A stretch of DNA of 64,000 nucleotides, from assembly GCA_963709295.1 (NCBI GenBank), contig CAVPVW010000003.1:620001-684000 (forward strand), given 5' to 3'. This document shows, one piece after another, positions 1-10,130 of this stretch. Each line of letters starts with the position of its first letter. Position 1 is the stretch's first letter. Origin of the DNA: JBGPQJ01 sp963709295 (GTDB taxonomy: Bacteria > Chloroflexota > Anaerolineae > Anaerolineales > Villigracilaceae). A program made the position numbers and the translations under genes. The notes under the pieces are model-generated. The model saw only the letters and a program-made list of their open reading frames with translations. It did not search any database and was not told the DNA's origin.

Positions 1-983
1 TCAAGGGGTGGGTGGGTACAAGCCGCATTTACAACCACGCGTGGCAGGACCCGGCCAACTTCGCCCTGATAGGCACCATACCTGCCAGCGAAATTAAGAA
101 GATCACAAACGGATTGATGTCACAGGATGTTCCTGTCCGCCTGAACAAGCTCATTTTTGAATATGACCAGCTCATCGTCTGCGGACCTGTCTTCCCGCAC
201 GAGGTGGTCGGCTTCTCGGGCGGCAACAAATACTTCTTCCCCGGCATCGCCGGCTCCGAGATCATCAACTTCACCCACTGGCTGGGGGCGGTTATCACCA
301 ACTATCAGGTCATCGGGGCAGGCTACACTCCCGTACGCGCCGTGATTGACCGCGCCGCCTCTTTTATCGACCGTCCCAAGGCGTGCTTGGCGCTGGTGGT
401 CACTCATGAAAGCCTCTCAGGGATGTATTTCGGAACGCCTGAGGAGGCGTGGCAGTCCGCTGCGAATTTATCCGCACAGAAACACATCCACTATTTAGAC
501 AAGCCTTTCAAACGTGTGCTATCCATCATGCCGGAGATGTACGATGACCTGTGGACCGCTGCCAAGGGCATGTACAAGATGGAACCGGTTGTGGCGGATG
601 GCGGTGAGGTGGTCATTTACGCGCCGCACCTCACCGAGGTCAGTTATACCCACGGCAAACTGATTGACGAGATCGGCTATCACTGCCGCGATTACTTCAT
701 GAAGCAGTGGGATAAATTCAAAGATTATCCAGGCGGCGTGCTGGCACACTCGACCCATGTCAAAGGGATGGGGACCTACGACCCTCAGACTGGTATCGAG
801 TCATCGCGCATCCGCGTCACCCTGGCCACCGGAATTTCAGAGGAGCGCTGCCGACACATTAACTTGGGCTATCTCGACCCGGCAACGATCAACCTGGAGG
901 AATGGAAAGGCCGCGAGGCCGAAGGCATTCTCTACGTCCCCCGGGCTGGAGAAATGCTTTACCGAGTGAAAACCAGACCCTGA
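1..983 (+). CDS. LarA/DUF2088-family protein (nickel-dependent lactate racemase-like), 5' truncated
   Basis: The reading frame is open to the left edge, so the start and probably the N-terminal domain lie outside the window; about 325 residues remain. The visible part matches the LarA/DUF2088 family: the HEVVGFSGGNKYFFPG stretch and the later GGEVVIYAPHLTEVSYTHG segment are typical of it. Family members are nickel-pincer-cofactor racemases or epimerases of 2-hydroxy acids; many homologues in sugar operons have unknown substrates. Here it precedes gnd, a KDG-type kinase and inositol genes, so a sugar-acid epimerase role is a reasonable inference. The family call is solid; the substrate is not. 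Confidence 0.8.
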   Translation, partial: KGWVGTSRIYNHAWQDPANFALIGTIPASEIKKITNGLMSQDVPVRLNKLIFEYDQLIVCGPVFPHEVVGFSGGNKYFFPGIAGSEIINFTHWLGAVITNYQVIGAGYTPVRAVIDRAASFIDRPKACLALVVTHESLSGMYFGTPEEAWQSAANLSAQKHIHYLDKPFKRVLSIMPEMYDDLWTAAKGMYKMEPVVADGGEVVIYAPHLTEVSYTHGKLIDEIGYHCRDYFMKQWDKFKDYPGGVLAHSTHVKGMGTYDPQTGIESSRIRVTLATGISEERCRHINLGYLDPATINLEEWKGREAEGILYVPRAGEMLYRVKTRP

Positions 984-1023
984 AACGGTCTTCTAACCAC
1001 ATCATCTAGAAAAGGAAAACCAT

Positions 1024-2490
1024 ATGAGCAAAGCAGACATCGGCCTGATCGGACTGGCAGTCATGGGACAGAACCTGGTCCTGAACATGAACGACCACGG
1101 GTTCACCGTTGCCGTCTTCAACCGCACTGTTTCCAAAGTGGACGAGTTCCTCGCCAGCAGCGCAAAAGGGACGAACGTGATCGGCGTCCGTTCCCTCGAG
1201 GAACTGGCGCAAGTGCTCAAGCGGCCGCGGCGCGTCATGCTGATGGTCCAGGCCGGGAAACCGGTGGACGATTTCATCGAACTGCTGCTCCCGCACCTGG
1301 AACCCGGCGATATCATCATCGACGGCGGCAACTCGAACTACAACGACAGCATCCGCCGCACGGCGTACGTCGAATCCAAGGGCCTGCTCTTCATCGGCAC
1401 GGGCGTTTCCGGCGGCGAAGAAGGCGCCCGCCGCGGCCCGTCCATCATGCCCGGCGGTTCTCCGGCGGCCTGGCCGCACGTCAAACCCATTTTCCAGGCT
1501 GTGTCAGCCAAGGTCACTCGCCCGGATGGCGGCGAAGATCCCTGCTGTGACTGGGTCGGCGAGAACGGTGCCGGTCACTATGTCAAGATGGTCCACAATG
1601 GCATCGAATACGGCGATATGCAATTGATCTGCGAAGCCTACCAGTTGATGCGCGATGGCCTGGGGATGACTCCCGACCAGATGCACGCCGTTTTCACCCG
1701 CTGGAATACCGGCAAATTGGACTCCTACCTGATCGAGATCACGCGCGACATCCTGGGCTACAAAGACGAGGATGGCAAGCCGATGGTGGACAAGATCCTC
1801 GACGCGGCCGAACAAAAAGGGACCGGCAAGTGGACCGGCATCTCGGCCCTCGAAATGGGCATCCCGCTGACGATGGTGGTCGAGGCCGTGCTGGGCCGGG
1901 CGCTCTCCGCATTGAAAGATGAGCGCGTGGCTGCCTCCAGGGTTCTCCCCGGACCCGATTCCAAACTGACCATCGAACAAAACGCGTTCCTGGCGGACCT
2001 CGAGCAGGCTGTTTACGCATCCAAGCTCATATCTTACACCCAGGGCTACATGCTGTTCCGGGCGGCTGCCAAAGAGTACAAGTGGAACCTCAACTACGGC
2101 GGGATCGCGCTCATGTGGCGCGGCGGCTGCATCATCCGGTCCGTTTTCCTGGGCAAGATCAAGGAAGCGTTCGACCACAATCCCAATCTCTCCAATCTTC
2201 TGCTCGATCCGTATTTCACCGAGCAGGTCCTTGCCGCGCAGCCGGGGTGGCGGCGCGTGGTGGCCGCGGCGGTTGAGAAAGGCATCCCCGTCCCTGGCAT
2301 GTCGAGCGCGCTGGCCTTCTTCGATGGCTACCGCCGCGAGTTCCTGCCCGCCAATCTGCTGCAAGCCCAGCGCGACTACTTCGGCGCGCATACCTACCAG
2401 CGCCTGGACAAACCGCGCGGCGAATACTTCCACACGAATTGGACCGGGCGCGGCGGCGATGTCACCTCGACCGTCTGGAAAAAAGGCTAG
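1024..2490 (+). CDS. gnd: 6-phosphogluconate dehydrogenase, decarboxylating
   Basis: 488 residues, the full length of long-form NADP-dependent 6PGDH, which converts 6-phosphogluconate to ribulose-5-phosphate and CO2 in the cytoplasm. Visible signatures are the N-terminal Rossmann motif (GLAVMGQNL), SGGEEGARRGPSIMPGG, the catalytic KMVHNGIEYGDMQ segment carrying the Lys, Asn and Glu of the active site, and the C-terminal TNWTGRGGDVTSTVW. It lies 40 bases after the LarA-like gene and 24 before the sugar kinase, so it is probably co-transcribed with the sugar-acid genes. The frame is unbroken, unlike several neighbours. Confidence 0.96.
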   Translation: MSKADIGLIGLAVMGQNLVLNMNDHGFTVAVFNRTVSKVDEFLASSAKGTNVIGVRSLEELAQVLKRPRRVMLMVQAGKPVDDFIELLLPHLEPGDIIIDGGNSNYNDSIRRTAYVESKGLLFIGTGVSGGEEGARRGPSIMPGGSPAAWPHVKPIFQAVSAKVTRPDGGEDPCCDWVGENGAGHYVKMVHNGIEYGDMQLICEAYQLMRDGLGMTPDQMHAVFTRWNTGKLDSYLIEITRDILGYKDEDGKPMVDKILDAAEQKGTGKWTGISALEMGIPLTMVVEAVLGRALSALKDERVAASRVLPGPDSKLTIEQNAFLADLEQAVYASKLISYTQGYMLFRAAAKEYKWNLNYGGIALMWRGGCIIRSVFLGKIKEAFDHNPNLSNLLLDPYFTEQVLAAQPGWRRVVAAAVEKGIPVPGMSSALAFFDGYRREFLPANLLQAQRDYFGAHTYQRLDKPRGEYFHTNWTGRGGDVTSTVWKKG

Positions 2491-2514
2491 TACCGGACCA
2501 GGGAAGGAGAACTC

Positions 2515-3598
2515 ATGAAATACGGTCTCAACATTAAATCAGAAGGCGCGCTCGACTTCCTTTCGCTCGGCGCGCTGAACCACCGCGTCGATCCCGGGAT
2601 TGTCCCTTTCGGCAAGGCCACCGAATGGCAGGGTGCATCCCAGCGGCGGCGAGTACAACGTGGCCGCCAACCTGTCCAACTGCTTCCGCCTGCGCACGGG
2701 CATGGTCTCGGCCATGGTGGATTACCCCATCGGCGATCTGATCTCCGAACGTGTGCGCCTGATGGGAGTCACTCCCTTCTACAAACATTTCAAGCACAAC
2801 GGCGTGAACGGCCCCAACATGGCCACCATCTACAGCGACCGCGGCTACGGCGTGCGCGCCCCGGTGGTCTTTTACAACCGCGCCAATGAAGCCGCCGCCC
2901 AGCTCAAGCCCGGTGACTTCGACTGGAACGCCATCCTGGCACACGGGGTGCGCTGGTTGCACAGCGGCGGGATCTTTGCCGCGCTCTCGGAAACGACCGG
3001 CGAAGTCATCATCGAAGGCATGCAGGCTGCCAAAGCTGCCGGGGCGGTGACCTCCTTCGACCTGAACTACCGCGCCAAACTGTGGAACATCTGGGGCGGA
3101 CCGGAACGCGCCCAATCGGTCATCCGCCGCATCGTGGAGAACGTGGACGTGCTGGTCGGGAATGAGGAAGACCTGCAGATGGGGCTCGGCATCCCCGGTC
3201 CCGAGGTCGCCGCCAAATCCAAGCTCGATCCGGGCGCATTCTTCGGGATGATCGACCAGGTCGTCGGTAAATATCCGCAGGTCAAGGTGGTTGCCACCAC
3301 CCTGCGTGAGGTGCATTCCACCAATCACCATAGCTGGGGCGCTGTGGCCTGGATCGACGGCAAGACCTATGTCTCTCCCACCTGCGAGCTGGATGTGTAC
3401 GACCGGGTCGGCGGCGGGGATGGCTTCGCGTCCGGGTTCTTCTACGGCCTGTTGAGCGGCGAGCCGGAACAGGAAGCGGTCAACCTGGGCTGGGCGCACG
3501 GCGCGCTTCTGACCACCTTCCCGGGTGACACGACCATGGCTACTCTTGAGCAGGTGAAGGCTTTTGCCAAAGGCGGCTCGGCAAGGATTCAAAGGTAA
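2515..3598 (+). CDS. PfkB-family sugar kinase, 2-keto-3-deoxygluconate kinase-like (frameshifted)
   Basis: The start is an ATG preceded by GGAAGGAGAACTC. The first ~40 residues are in one frame; from about base 2635 the match continues one frame over (SGGEYNVAANLSNCF), so a single-base indel splits the gene. The rest has PfkB features: the N-terminal glycine-rich GGEYNVA segment, the middle SFDLNYRAKLW and the C-terminal GGGDGFASGF anion-hole/catalytic Asp motif. Total length of about 360 residues fits KdgK-type kinases, which phosphorylate 2-keto-3-deoxygluconate. The operon (gnd upstream, inositol and uronate-type enzymes downstream) fits this substrate, but a ketohexonate kinase is possible. 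Confidence 0.8.
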
Positions 3599-3701
3599 TT
3601 TCATTCGTGGAAACCATAGCGAACGACTTCCACGAGTATTTTATCACTTTCAATGCACACGTGTGCAAAACTATTGAAATCAAACGAAGGAGAGAACAGA
3701 A

Positions 3702-4747
3702 ATGGAAAAGATGAAGGCACTCGTTTTCAAAGAGATCGGCAAACTCGTTCTGGAAGACCGGCCCGTCCCCCACGTCAAGGAACCGGACGATGTGGTCATC
3801 AAGATCAGCCGGGTGGGCATCTGCGGCACGGATGTCAAGATCATGGAAGGCAAGCATCACTTCCGCCCGAACACGGTCCTCGGCCATGAGTTCTGCGGCG
3901 AGATCGTGGAAGTCGGCTCGCATGTCCACCACGTCAAACTGGGCGACCGCGTGGCAGTGGACAATAACATCCGCTGCGGATTCTGCACCTTCTGCCGCAT
4001 GGGGCTGACCAGCCAGTGCGTCGAGATCAAAGAGAATGCCATCGGCGTGATGCGTGACGGTGGTTACGCGGAATATTGTCTGGTGCCCGAGAAGCAGTGC
4101 TATGTGCTGCCTCCGACGAAATCGACGATGTGACCGGCTCGCAGGTTGAGACGCTGGCGACAGTGGTCAACGGCATGAACCACCTGCTCATGCTGCCCTA
4201 TGATTACGTGCTGATCATCGGCTTCGGACCCATCGGTTACCTGTTCGCGCAGTTCGCCAAGAACATCGCCGCGAAAGTGGCCGTGACCGAGATCGACCCA
4301 TTCCGCATCAGCGTGGCGAAGGAATGCGGGCTGACGGTCTGGAACCCAAACGTGGATGACATCGAGAAGAATATCACCGAGTTCACTTACGGGCGCAAGG
4401 CGGATATCGTCGTCGAGGCGACCGGCAATGCCATCGAGCAGGCGCTCAAGTGCGTCACCCCTGGCGGAAAGGTGCTGCCCTTCGGCATGGACTCGTCCAT
4501 CACGGCCAGCATTGTCCCGAACGAGATCACGCGCTGGGCGACCAAGATCATCGGCCTGTATCTCGGGCAGAACACCATGGTGCCATCCATCCGCATCTTC
4601 CAGGAAAAACGGCTGAACATGAAGCCGTTCTTCACCAAGGTCATCCCGTTGGAGGAAGGTCTGGACGCGTTCGGTTGCCTCGGGCTTGACCCGAAGACGA
4701 TGAAGCACCAGCCCAAGAGCGCGATGAAGATCGTGATGAAGATGTAA
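3702..4747 (+). CDS. Zn-dependent alcohol/polyol dehydrogenase, MDR family (frameshifted)
   Basis: A medium-chain dehydrogenase of about 348 residues starting at an ATG behind GAAGGAGAGAACAGAA. It has the catalytic zinc GHEFCGEIVEVG motif, structural-zinc cysteines (CGFCTFCRMGLTSQC) and the nucleotide fold GFGPIG. A one-base shift near 4115 moves the match from the first frame (ending ...CYVLPPT) to the second (SDEIDDVTGSQVE). It probably oxidises a sugar alcohol or sugar acid with NAD(P). It resembles sorbitol or threonine dehydrogenases in layout and is distinct from the IolM gene downstream. The specific substrate cannot be read from the sequence. Confidence 0.82.
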
Positions 4748-4864
4748 ATTCCAGATCTTTACCCTTCAGTGCTCTGTCCGGGATTGGTCATCCAGAGCGA
4801 GGTAATATCCATTACTACATTTATAAGTAACGCCTCCACGACCTGCCGATCAGAAAGAGAATCG

Positions 4865-5699
4865 ATGAAACTGGCTTTCCACAGCGCAACAACAATGACG
4901 AGCGATCTCGAAACCGATATCGCCATCTCGGCGCAGGCGGGCTTTAAGGCGCTTGAAGTGTGGGCGAAAAAAGTGGATCGATTACCTGGCAACTCACTCG
5001 CTGTCTGATCTCAATGCGTTGTTTGTGAAGCACAATCGTCGTGCCGCTTGCGCTCAACTCGATCGAGTTCATCGCGTTTCGCGGGAGCGAGTATGCCCAG
5101 ATCCAAGCGCGTCTTCATCAACTGGGCAAGATCGCGCAGGCAATTGGATGTCCGACTGTTGTTGTCGTGCCCAGCCCCTCACCAGACCGCAATCTGCCGT
5201 GGGCTGAGGTAGTGGCTGAGTACGTAAAGGTATTGCGCGACCTGAGCGAAATTGCAAGCCTGTACAGCATCAAACTCTCGTTCGAGTTCCTGGGTTTTGG
5301 CTGGTGCAGTGTGCGTACGCCGCGGGCTGCGTTTGAAATCATCCAGAAAGTGAACCGCGACAACGTCGGTTTGACGGTCGACGCGGCTCATTTTTACGGC
5401 GGGGGCGGCCTGATGAGCGAACTCGACCAACTGGACCCCAGGCGCATCTTTGCATTTCACCTGGATGATCTTGAAGATACGCCGAAGGAAGCCATCAGCG
5501 ATGGCACACGTCTCATGCCCGGCCTGGGCGTGGTCCCGCTCGAGGAGATCTGTGCGCGGTTGAAGCGTATTGGCTATGACGGTCCATGCTCGGTCGAACT
5601 GTTCCGGCCCGAATATTGGAATTGGGATCCCCAGCAAGTGGCAATCAGTCCCGCGAGGCAGCGCTCAAGATACTGTCGCCATATTTTCAAATCGAATAA
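4865..5699 (+). CDS. Xylose isomerase-like TIM-barrel sugar isomerase/epimerase (three frameshifts)
   Basis: Reconstructed from pieces in different frames: MKLAFHSATTMTSDLE at the start, then LATHSLSDLNALF, then LNSIEFIAFRGSEYAQ onward, and a tail ending REAALKILSPYFQIE. The switches lie near 4970, 5033 and 5640. The long middle part has the family signatures LSFEFLGF, LTVDAAHFY and FAFHLDDLEDTP, which carry metal ligands (Glu, Asp, His). Length of about 277 residues is normal for the sugar phosphate isomerase/epimerase family that includes IolI and IolE. In an inositol operon a keto-inositol isomerase is plausible but unproven. Confidence 0.72.
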
Positions 5700-5739
5700 G
5701 GCAGGCACATAAAATGTCATCAGAGAGAGGAAACCTGAA

Positions 5740-6754
5740 ATGACAAGAAAAGTAAAGATCGCCGTGATTGGGACGGGACGCATGGGCAGCATCCACGCCC
5801 GCAATATCTCAGACCTTATCCCCGAAGCGGACCTGGTAGCGGTCTGCGATATTCGATTGGAAGTTGCCCAGGCTGTGGCCGATGAACTAGGTGTCCGGCG
5901 CGTGGTGAAGGATTACCATGAACTTCTGGCTGACCCGGACATTGAGGCCATATTGATCGCAACCAGCACCGATACGCACGACTTTATCATGAAAGACGTG
6001 GCCGCAGCAGGCAAGCACATCTTCTGTGAGAAGCCGCTGGCCCTTGACTTGAACAAGATCGATGAGGCGCTGGCAGAGGTCGAGAAAGCGGGAGTCAAGC
6101 TGCAGGTTGGGTTTAACCGCCGCTTCGACAAGAGCTATAAACAGGTCCATGATATCGTCGCTTCCGGCGAGATCGGGCGCCCCTGCATCCTGCATATCGT
6201 CAACCGGGATCCGGACTTCCCGTCCATGGAATTCCTGCGGGTCTCGGGGGGCATGTTCCTGGATCTGGGGATCCACGACCTGGACATGGTCCGGTACCAG
6301 ATGGGAGATGTTGAAGAAGTGTATGCCAGCGGAGCAGTACTTATCAACAACGAGTTGAAGGAATTCGGCGACATCGACACGGGGTTGATCCTGCTTAAAG
6401 TTTGCCAACGGGGCGATGGGCACAATCGACAACAGCCGCAAGGCGGTCTACGGATATGACCAGCGACTTGAAGTGTTCTGCTCGAACGGCACCGCCATGA
6501 TGGAAAATGAAAAAGAAACCACAGCGGTGAAGGGCAATCAGAACGGTTTTACTTCCGCCAAACCGCCATACTTCTTCATGCAGCGTTATGCGCCATGTTA
6601 TGTTGAAGAGGTGCGCCAGTTCGTGGAGTGCGTCCGCGACAACAAGAAGACGCCAACCACCGGCGCAGATGGAAGGGCCGCAGTGGTGCTCGGATATGCC
6701 GCTATAAAATCACTGCGCGAGAACCGACCCGTAAAGATCAGTGAGATTGGATAA
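5740..6754 (+). CDS. iolG: myo-inositol 2-dehydrogenase, Gfo/Idh/MocA family (frameshifted)
   Basis: Oxidises myo-inositol to scyllo-inosose (2-keto-myo-inositol) with NAD. The N-terminal Rossmann motif GTGRMGSIHARN, the EKPLA motif with the catalytic lysine and the LGIHDLDMVRY segment with the conserved Asp/His pair are all visible. Near 6400 the frame slips: AAAGTTTGCC reads as KVC, but dropping one A restores KFANGAMGTIDNSRKAVYGYD, the expected family sequence, so this looks like a homopolymer indel. About 337 residues in total. It lies directly upstream of iolN-iolM-iolO, which supports the inositol assignment. Confidence 0.85.
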
Positions 6755-6813
6755 ATCGACACTTAGAAAATGTTAATCCAAAATAATTATTAGCAATCAC
6801 AAGGAGCAACAAA

Positions 6814-7936
6814 ATGGCAAACAATGTACCGCAAGGATTTCTTCCCACCAACCAGCCCGATCTCTTCTTCGAGGATAATGCGGTCGGGCGCATGAAGAAG
6901 GAGGTCTGGGATGCCAGCGATGAGCAGATCGACGCCATCCTGTCGGACTACGGCATCCCGTCGCCGGTGGAGTGGGCCACGCCCGGTTCGTACATCCAGA
7001 CTACGACCCGCTGGCAGGTGGAAGCCAATCGTAAAAAGAACGATATTGTTTTCATCCCGGTCGGCTGCACCGAACTGCATGGGCAGCATTTGCCCAGCGC
7101 ATCGGACACACTGTACGTCAGCGCAATTTGTGAAGGCGTGCGTCGATTCACCGCCAAACGCGGCGCGCCGGTCAACCTGGCACTGCCTCCACTGAACTAC
7201 GGTGGACATCCCTATCATCACCTCGGCATGCCGGGCACGGTCATCGTACGCGAGCACGTGGTGCGCGAGATGATGATCGATGTGATGCTGGGATTATGGA
7301 ATGACGGGTTCCGCAAGCAGCTCATCGTCAACAACCACGGGCAATTGTGGATGCTCGAATCCGCGGTGCAGGAATTCCAGAAGCGCTACCAATTGCCGGG
7401 CATTTTCCGCGTGATCGACTGGCACCGCGGTGTGCGGGAATTCTTCCGCCCGGTGGATCGCGGCGGGCAAATGGGGACGAACTTCGTCCATGCGGACGAA
7501 TCCGAAACTTCCCTCGGTCTGTTACTGCATCCCGAAATGGTGGATATGAACTATGCTGTCGACACCGAGGGCAAGAGCATATTTGCCTGAAGGCCACTTC
7601 GATAAATCGGTCGATCCGTTCGGACGCCCGAGCCGCTGGTCCGAGGGCGAAGGGCATTTCGCCATCGAGATCGCCGCCACTCCCGAGGGCGTGGTCGGAA
7701 AAGCCAAGTCGGGCACGGCGCAGAAAGCCAAACGGCCAATGGCTGCCATCTTGAAATACCTGACACTATGGCATGACGATGTGCTGGAAGCCTTCCCTGC
7801 CGGGAAAGTCCCACCTGTGGAAGAAGTCACCCTGCGCACAGAAAAAGACATGGAACCCTACCTGCGCGAACCGCTCAGCAAAGGCTGGAAAACAGTTTAT
7901 GGTATCCCGCGCATCGGGCAGGGAACGGAAGTGTAG
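6814..7936 (+). CDS. iolN: 3-dehydro-scyllo-inosose hydrolase, creatininase family (frameshifted)
   Basis: Creatininase-fold hydrolase with the metal-binding motif GCTELHGQHLPSASDT and the NNHGQLWMLES motif. It resembles Thermotoga maritima TM0413 (IolN), which opens the ring of 3-dehydro-scyllo-inosose to give 5-keto-L-gluconate. The assignment comes from recalled family features and from its place between iolG and iolM. The start is preceded by AAGGAGCAACAAA. The frame breaks near 7580: the first frame ends in ...TEGKSIFA, the other continues YLPEGHFDKSVDPFGRPSRW to a stop at 7936. Combined length of about 373 residues. Confidence 0.82.
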
Positions 7937-7985
7937 ACTTAGACGTCCAAAACGGATCTGCAGTCATGAAAACAAGGAGAAAACC

Positions 7986-9182
7986 ATGAAAAGCAAAATG
8001 CCAGGAGTTACCCTGCTCGCAGACTGGGACCCCAAGCCCGGTTTCAAACTCGGCCGGAAGGATATCGAAGGACGCCAGACATACCTCGGCAGCCAGGTGT
8101 GGCGTCATCCGCGCTTCGAGATCCGCGAATACGACATCCCCACCCCGGGGCCCGAGGAAGTGGTCATCGAGATCAAGGCCTGCGGCATCTGCGGGTCGGA
8201 TGTTCACATGGCGCAGGAGGAAAAGGACGGCTATATCTTCTATCCCGGCCTGACCGGTTTCCCCGCCATCCTCGGGCACGAATTCTCCGGTGTAGTGGTG
8301 GAAGCCGGCAAGAAGGCGCGCGACAAGCGCACCAACAAACCCTTCAAAGGCGGCGAACCAGTCACCTCGGAGGAGATGCTGTGGTGCGGACAATGCAAAC
8401 CCTGTGCCGACGGCCAACCCAATCACTGTGAACAGTTGGATGAAGTCGGTTTCAATGTCAATGGCGCCTACACCAAATATATGGTGTTGCCCTCCCGCAC
8501 CATCTGGAGCCTGGAGCCGCTGCGCGAGCGCTACAAAGGCGATGATATTTTCGTCGCGGGCAGTCTGGTCGAGCCCACCACCGTAGCCTATAACGCTGCT
8601 ATCGAACGCGGCGGTGGAATCCGCCCCGGTGACCGCGCCGTCATCCTGGGCGCGGGTCCCGTTGGCATCGCCGCCTGTGCCATCCTTAAACGCGCCGGGG
8701 CATCCAAAGTCATCATTTCAGAGACACAACCTCAACGTGCCGCCATGGCCTTGAAGCTGGGTGCGGACTATCACGTCAATCCGTCCAAAGAGGACTTCGC
8801 CGACCGCGTGCTCGAGATCACCGACGGCATGGGCGCAGACATGTTCATGGAAGCCACCGGTCTGCCCGAAGTCGTTTATCCCGGCATCGAGCGCGTCATC
8901 TGGGAAGGCCGCACTCTGTTGAGCACGGTGGTGGTCACCGCCCGGGCTGAAGCCAAAATGCCGGTAATGGGCGAAGTGCTGCAGGTACGCAAGGCGCGCA
9001 TCGTCGGTGCACAGGGACACTCAGGGCATGGCAACTTCCCCCGTGTGATCGACTGCATGGCCTCCGGCATGGACATGACTCCCATGAGCACCAAGAAGAT
9101 CAGCCTGGAAGAATTGCCTGAAAACATCATCAAGCTGCAGACCGATCGCTCGGAATGCAAGGTTACCTATATCGCAAAATAA
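7986..9182 (+). CDS. iolM: scyllo-inosose 3-dehydrogenase
   Basis: 398-residue zinc-dependent MDR dehydrogenase, intact. The start ATG follows ACAAGGAGAAAACC; the open frame extends further upstream but has no matching site there. It shows the catalytic zinc ligands CGICGSDVH and GHEFSGVVVEAG, the long insertion with MLWCGQCKPCADGQPNHC and the NAD motif GAGPVG. The long N-terminus (LLADWDPKPGFKLG...) and length match TM0412 of Thermotoga maritima, which oxidises 2-keto-myo-inositol with NAD. It sits between iolN and iolO as part of one transcription unit. Confidence 0.88.
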   Translation: MKSKMPGVTLLADWDPKPGFKLGRKDIEGRQTYLGSQVWRHPRFEIREYDIPTPGPEEVVIEIKACGICGSDVHMAQEEKDGYIFYPGLTGFPAILGHEFSGVVVEAGKKARDKRTNKPFKGGEPVTSEEMLWCGQCKPCADGQPNHCEQLDEVGFNVNGAYTKYMVLPSRTIWSLEPLRERYKGDDIFVAGSLVEPTTVAYNAAIERGGGIRPGDRAVILGAGPVGIAACAILKRAGASKVIISETQPQRAAMALKLGADYHVNPSKEDFADRVLEITDGMGADMFMEATGLPEVVYPGIERVIWEGRTLLSTVVVTARAEAKMPVMGEVLQVRKARIVGAQGHSGHGNFPRVIDCMASGMDMTPMSTKKISLEELPENIIKLQTDRSECKVTYIAK

Positions 9183-9190
9183 TATAATCC

Positions 9191-9221
9191 GGGGGTGGTC
9201 ACTTTAGAAGTGGCTGCCCCC
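9191..9221 (+). other. Intercistronic stem-loop between iolM and iolO
   Basis: GGGGG at 9191-9195 can pair with CCCCC at 9217-9221, and an inner stem CACTT/AAGTG (9200-9204 with 9208-9212) closes on a three-base loop. No T-tract follows and iolO starts nine bases later, so this is more likely an RNA-stabilising or translation-tuning element than a terminator. It may cover the iolO leader. Confidence 0.5.
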
Positions 9222-9229
9222 GCTCTCCT

Positions 9230-10063
9230 ATGAAACTATCCATTGTCCTTTCCACCCAGCAAGCGCAATTTCAAGCTGCCACATTCAAGGGTGACCTTGA
9301 GACCAACCTTGCCCGCATCTCTGCACTGGGTTATGACGGCGTGGAGCTCGCCATCCGCGACCCAAGGCTTGTTGAATTGGACAAACTGGAAGCGCTGGTC
9401 CGAAAATTCAATTTACGCGTGCCCGCCATCGGAACGGGTCAAGCCTGGGGAGAGGAAGGGCTCTCGTTCACCGATCCGGACCCACAGGTTCGAGAAAAAG
9501 CTATCGAGCGAATCAAAAGCCACATCCCCGTGGCTTCGCGTTTCGGAGCGGTCATCATCATCGGGCTGATCCGCGGCATCGTCAAACCGGGCGTGGATTC
9601 CGCCCAGGCCATGGACTGGCTCATCCATGCCCTTCGCGAGTGCAGCGAGGCTGCCCGCCCTCACGGTATTCGCTTGGCCCTGGAGCCCATCAACCGTTAC
9701 GAGACCACGCTGATCAACACAGTCTCGCAGGGATTGGAACTTATTGATCGCGTCGGCGCGGATAACTTCGGGCTGCTGCTCGATACCTTCCACATGAATA
9801 TCGAAGAAACCACGATCGAAGGCAGCATTCGAGATTGCGGCGAACGTATCTTTCATTTTCATGTGGCGGATTCCAACCGCTGGTATCCCGGAGCGGGGCA
9901 TCTCGATTTCAAATCAATTCTGACATCACTCATTTCGACCGGCTATCAAAGCTGGGTCTCGGGTGAGTTCCTCCCAAAACCTGATGCAGAGACTGCTGCG
10001 CATAAAGAGCATCACATTCCTGCGACAGAATGGATAAAACAGAAACAACAGCATTCCCTTTAA
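9230..10063 (+). CDS. iolO: 5-dehydro-L-gluconate (5-keto-L-gluconate) epimerase
   Basis: 277-residue TIM-barrel epimerase, intact, very like Thermotoga maritima TM0416 as I recall it: both begin MKLS with VL/VIST, share AIGTGQA, a K-A-I-E-R run, IGL(I/V)RG, EP(I/L)NRYET, DTFHMNIEE and FHFHVADSNRW, and a final GHLDFKS/GHFDFRS segment. These carry the metal-binding Glu, Asp, His and Glu. It converts 5-keto-L-gluconate to D-tagaturonate, the fourth step of the alternative inositol pathway. Last gene of the operon, with its start nine bases after a hairpin. Confidence 0.9.
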   Translation: MKLSIVLSTQQAQFQAATFKGDLETNLARISALGYDGVELAIRDPRLVELDKLEALVRKFNLRVPAIGTGQAWGEEGLSFTDPDPQVREKAIERIKSHIPVASRFGAVIIIGLIRGIVKPGVDSAQAMDWLIHALRECSEAARPHGIRLALEPINRYETTLINTVSQGLELIDRVGADNFGLLLDTFHMNIEETTIEGSIRDCGERIFHFHVADSNRWYPGAGHLDFKSILTSLISTGYQSWVSGEFLPKPDAETAAHKEHHIPATEWIKQKQQHSL

Positions 10064-10117
10064 CCGCGCTGCTGAATTCTACGACCAAACTCGCGACTTT
10101 CCGGAGCCGGTTGCCAC
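10030..10117 (+). pseudogene. N-terminal remnant of a SAM-dependent methyltransferase
   Basis: An ATG inside the end of iolO opens MDKTETTAFP; one base later in phase comes FNRAAEFYDQTRDFPEPVA, which looks like the N-terminus of small class I methyltransferases (F-R-A-A-E-x-Y-D-x-T-R). No SAM-binding motif follows; the similarity stops near 10117, just before the diverged repeat that starts near 10131. I read it as a gene cut off at an old junction. The fragment is short, so the identification is tentative. Confidence 0.4.
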
Positions 10118-10130
10118 GCAGGGGGATCCA

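Noticed and set aside
7773..9182. Longer iolM start at 7773
   Set aside because: That part overlaps the iolN coding end and has no homology; the ATG at 7986 has a good ribosome-binding site and gives the family N-terminus.
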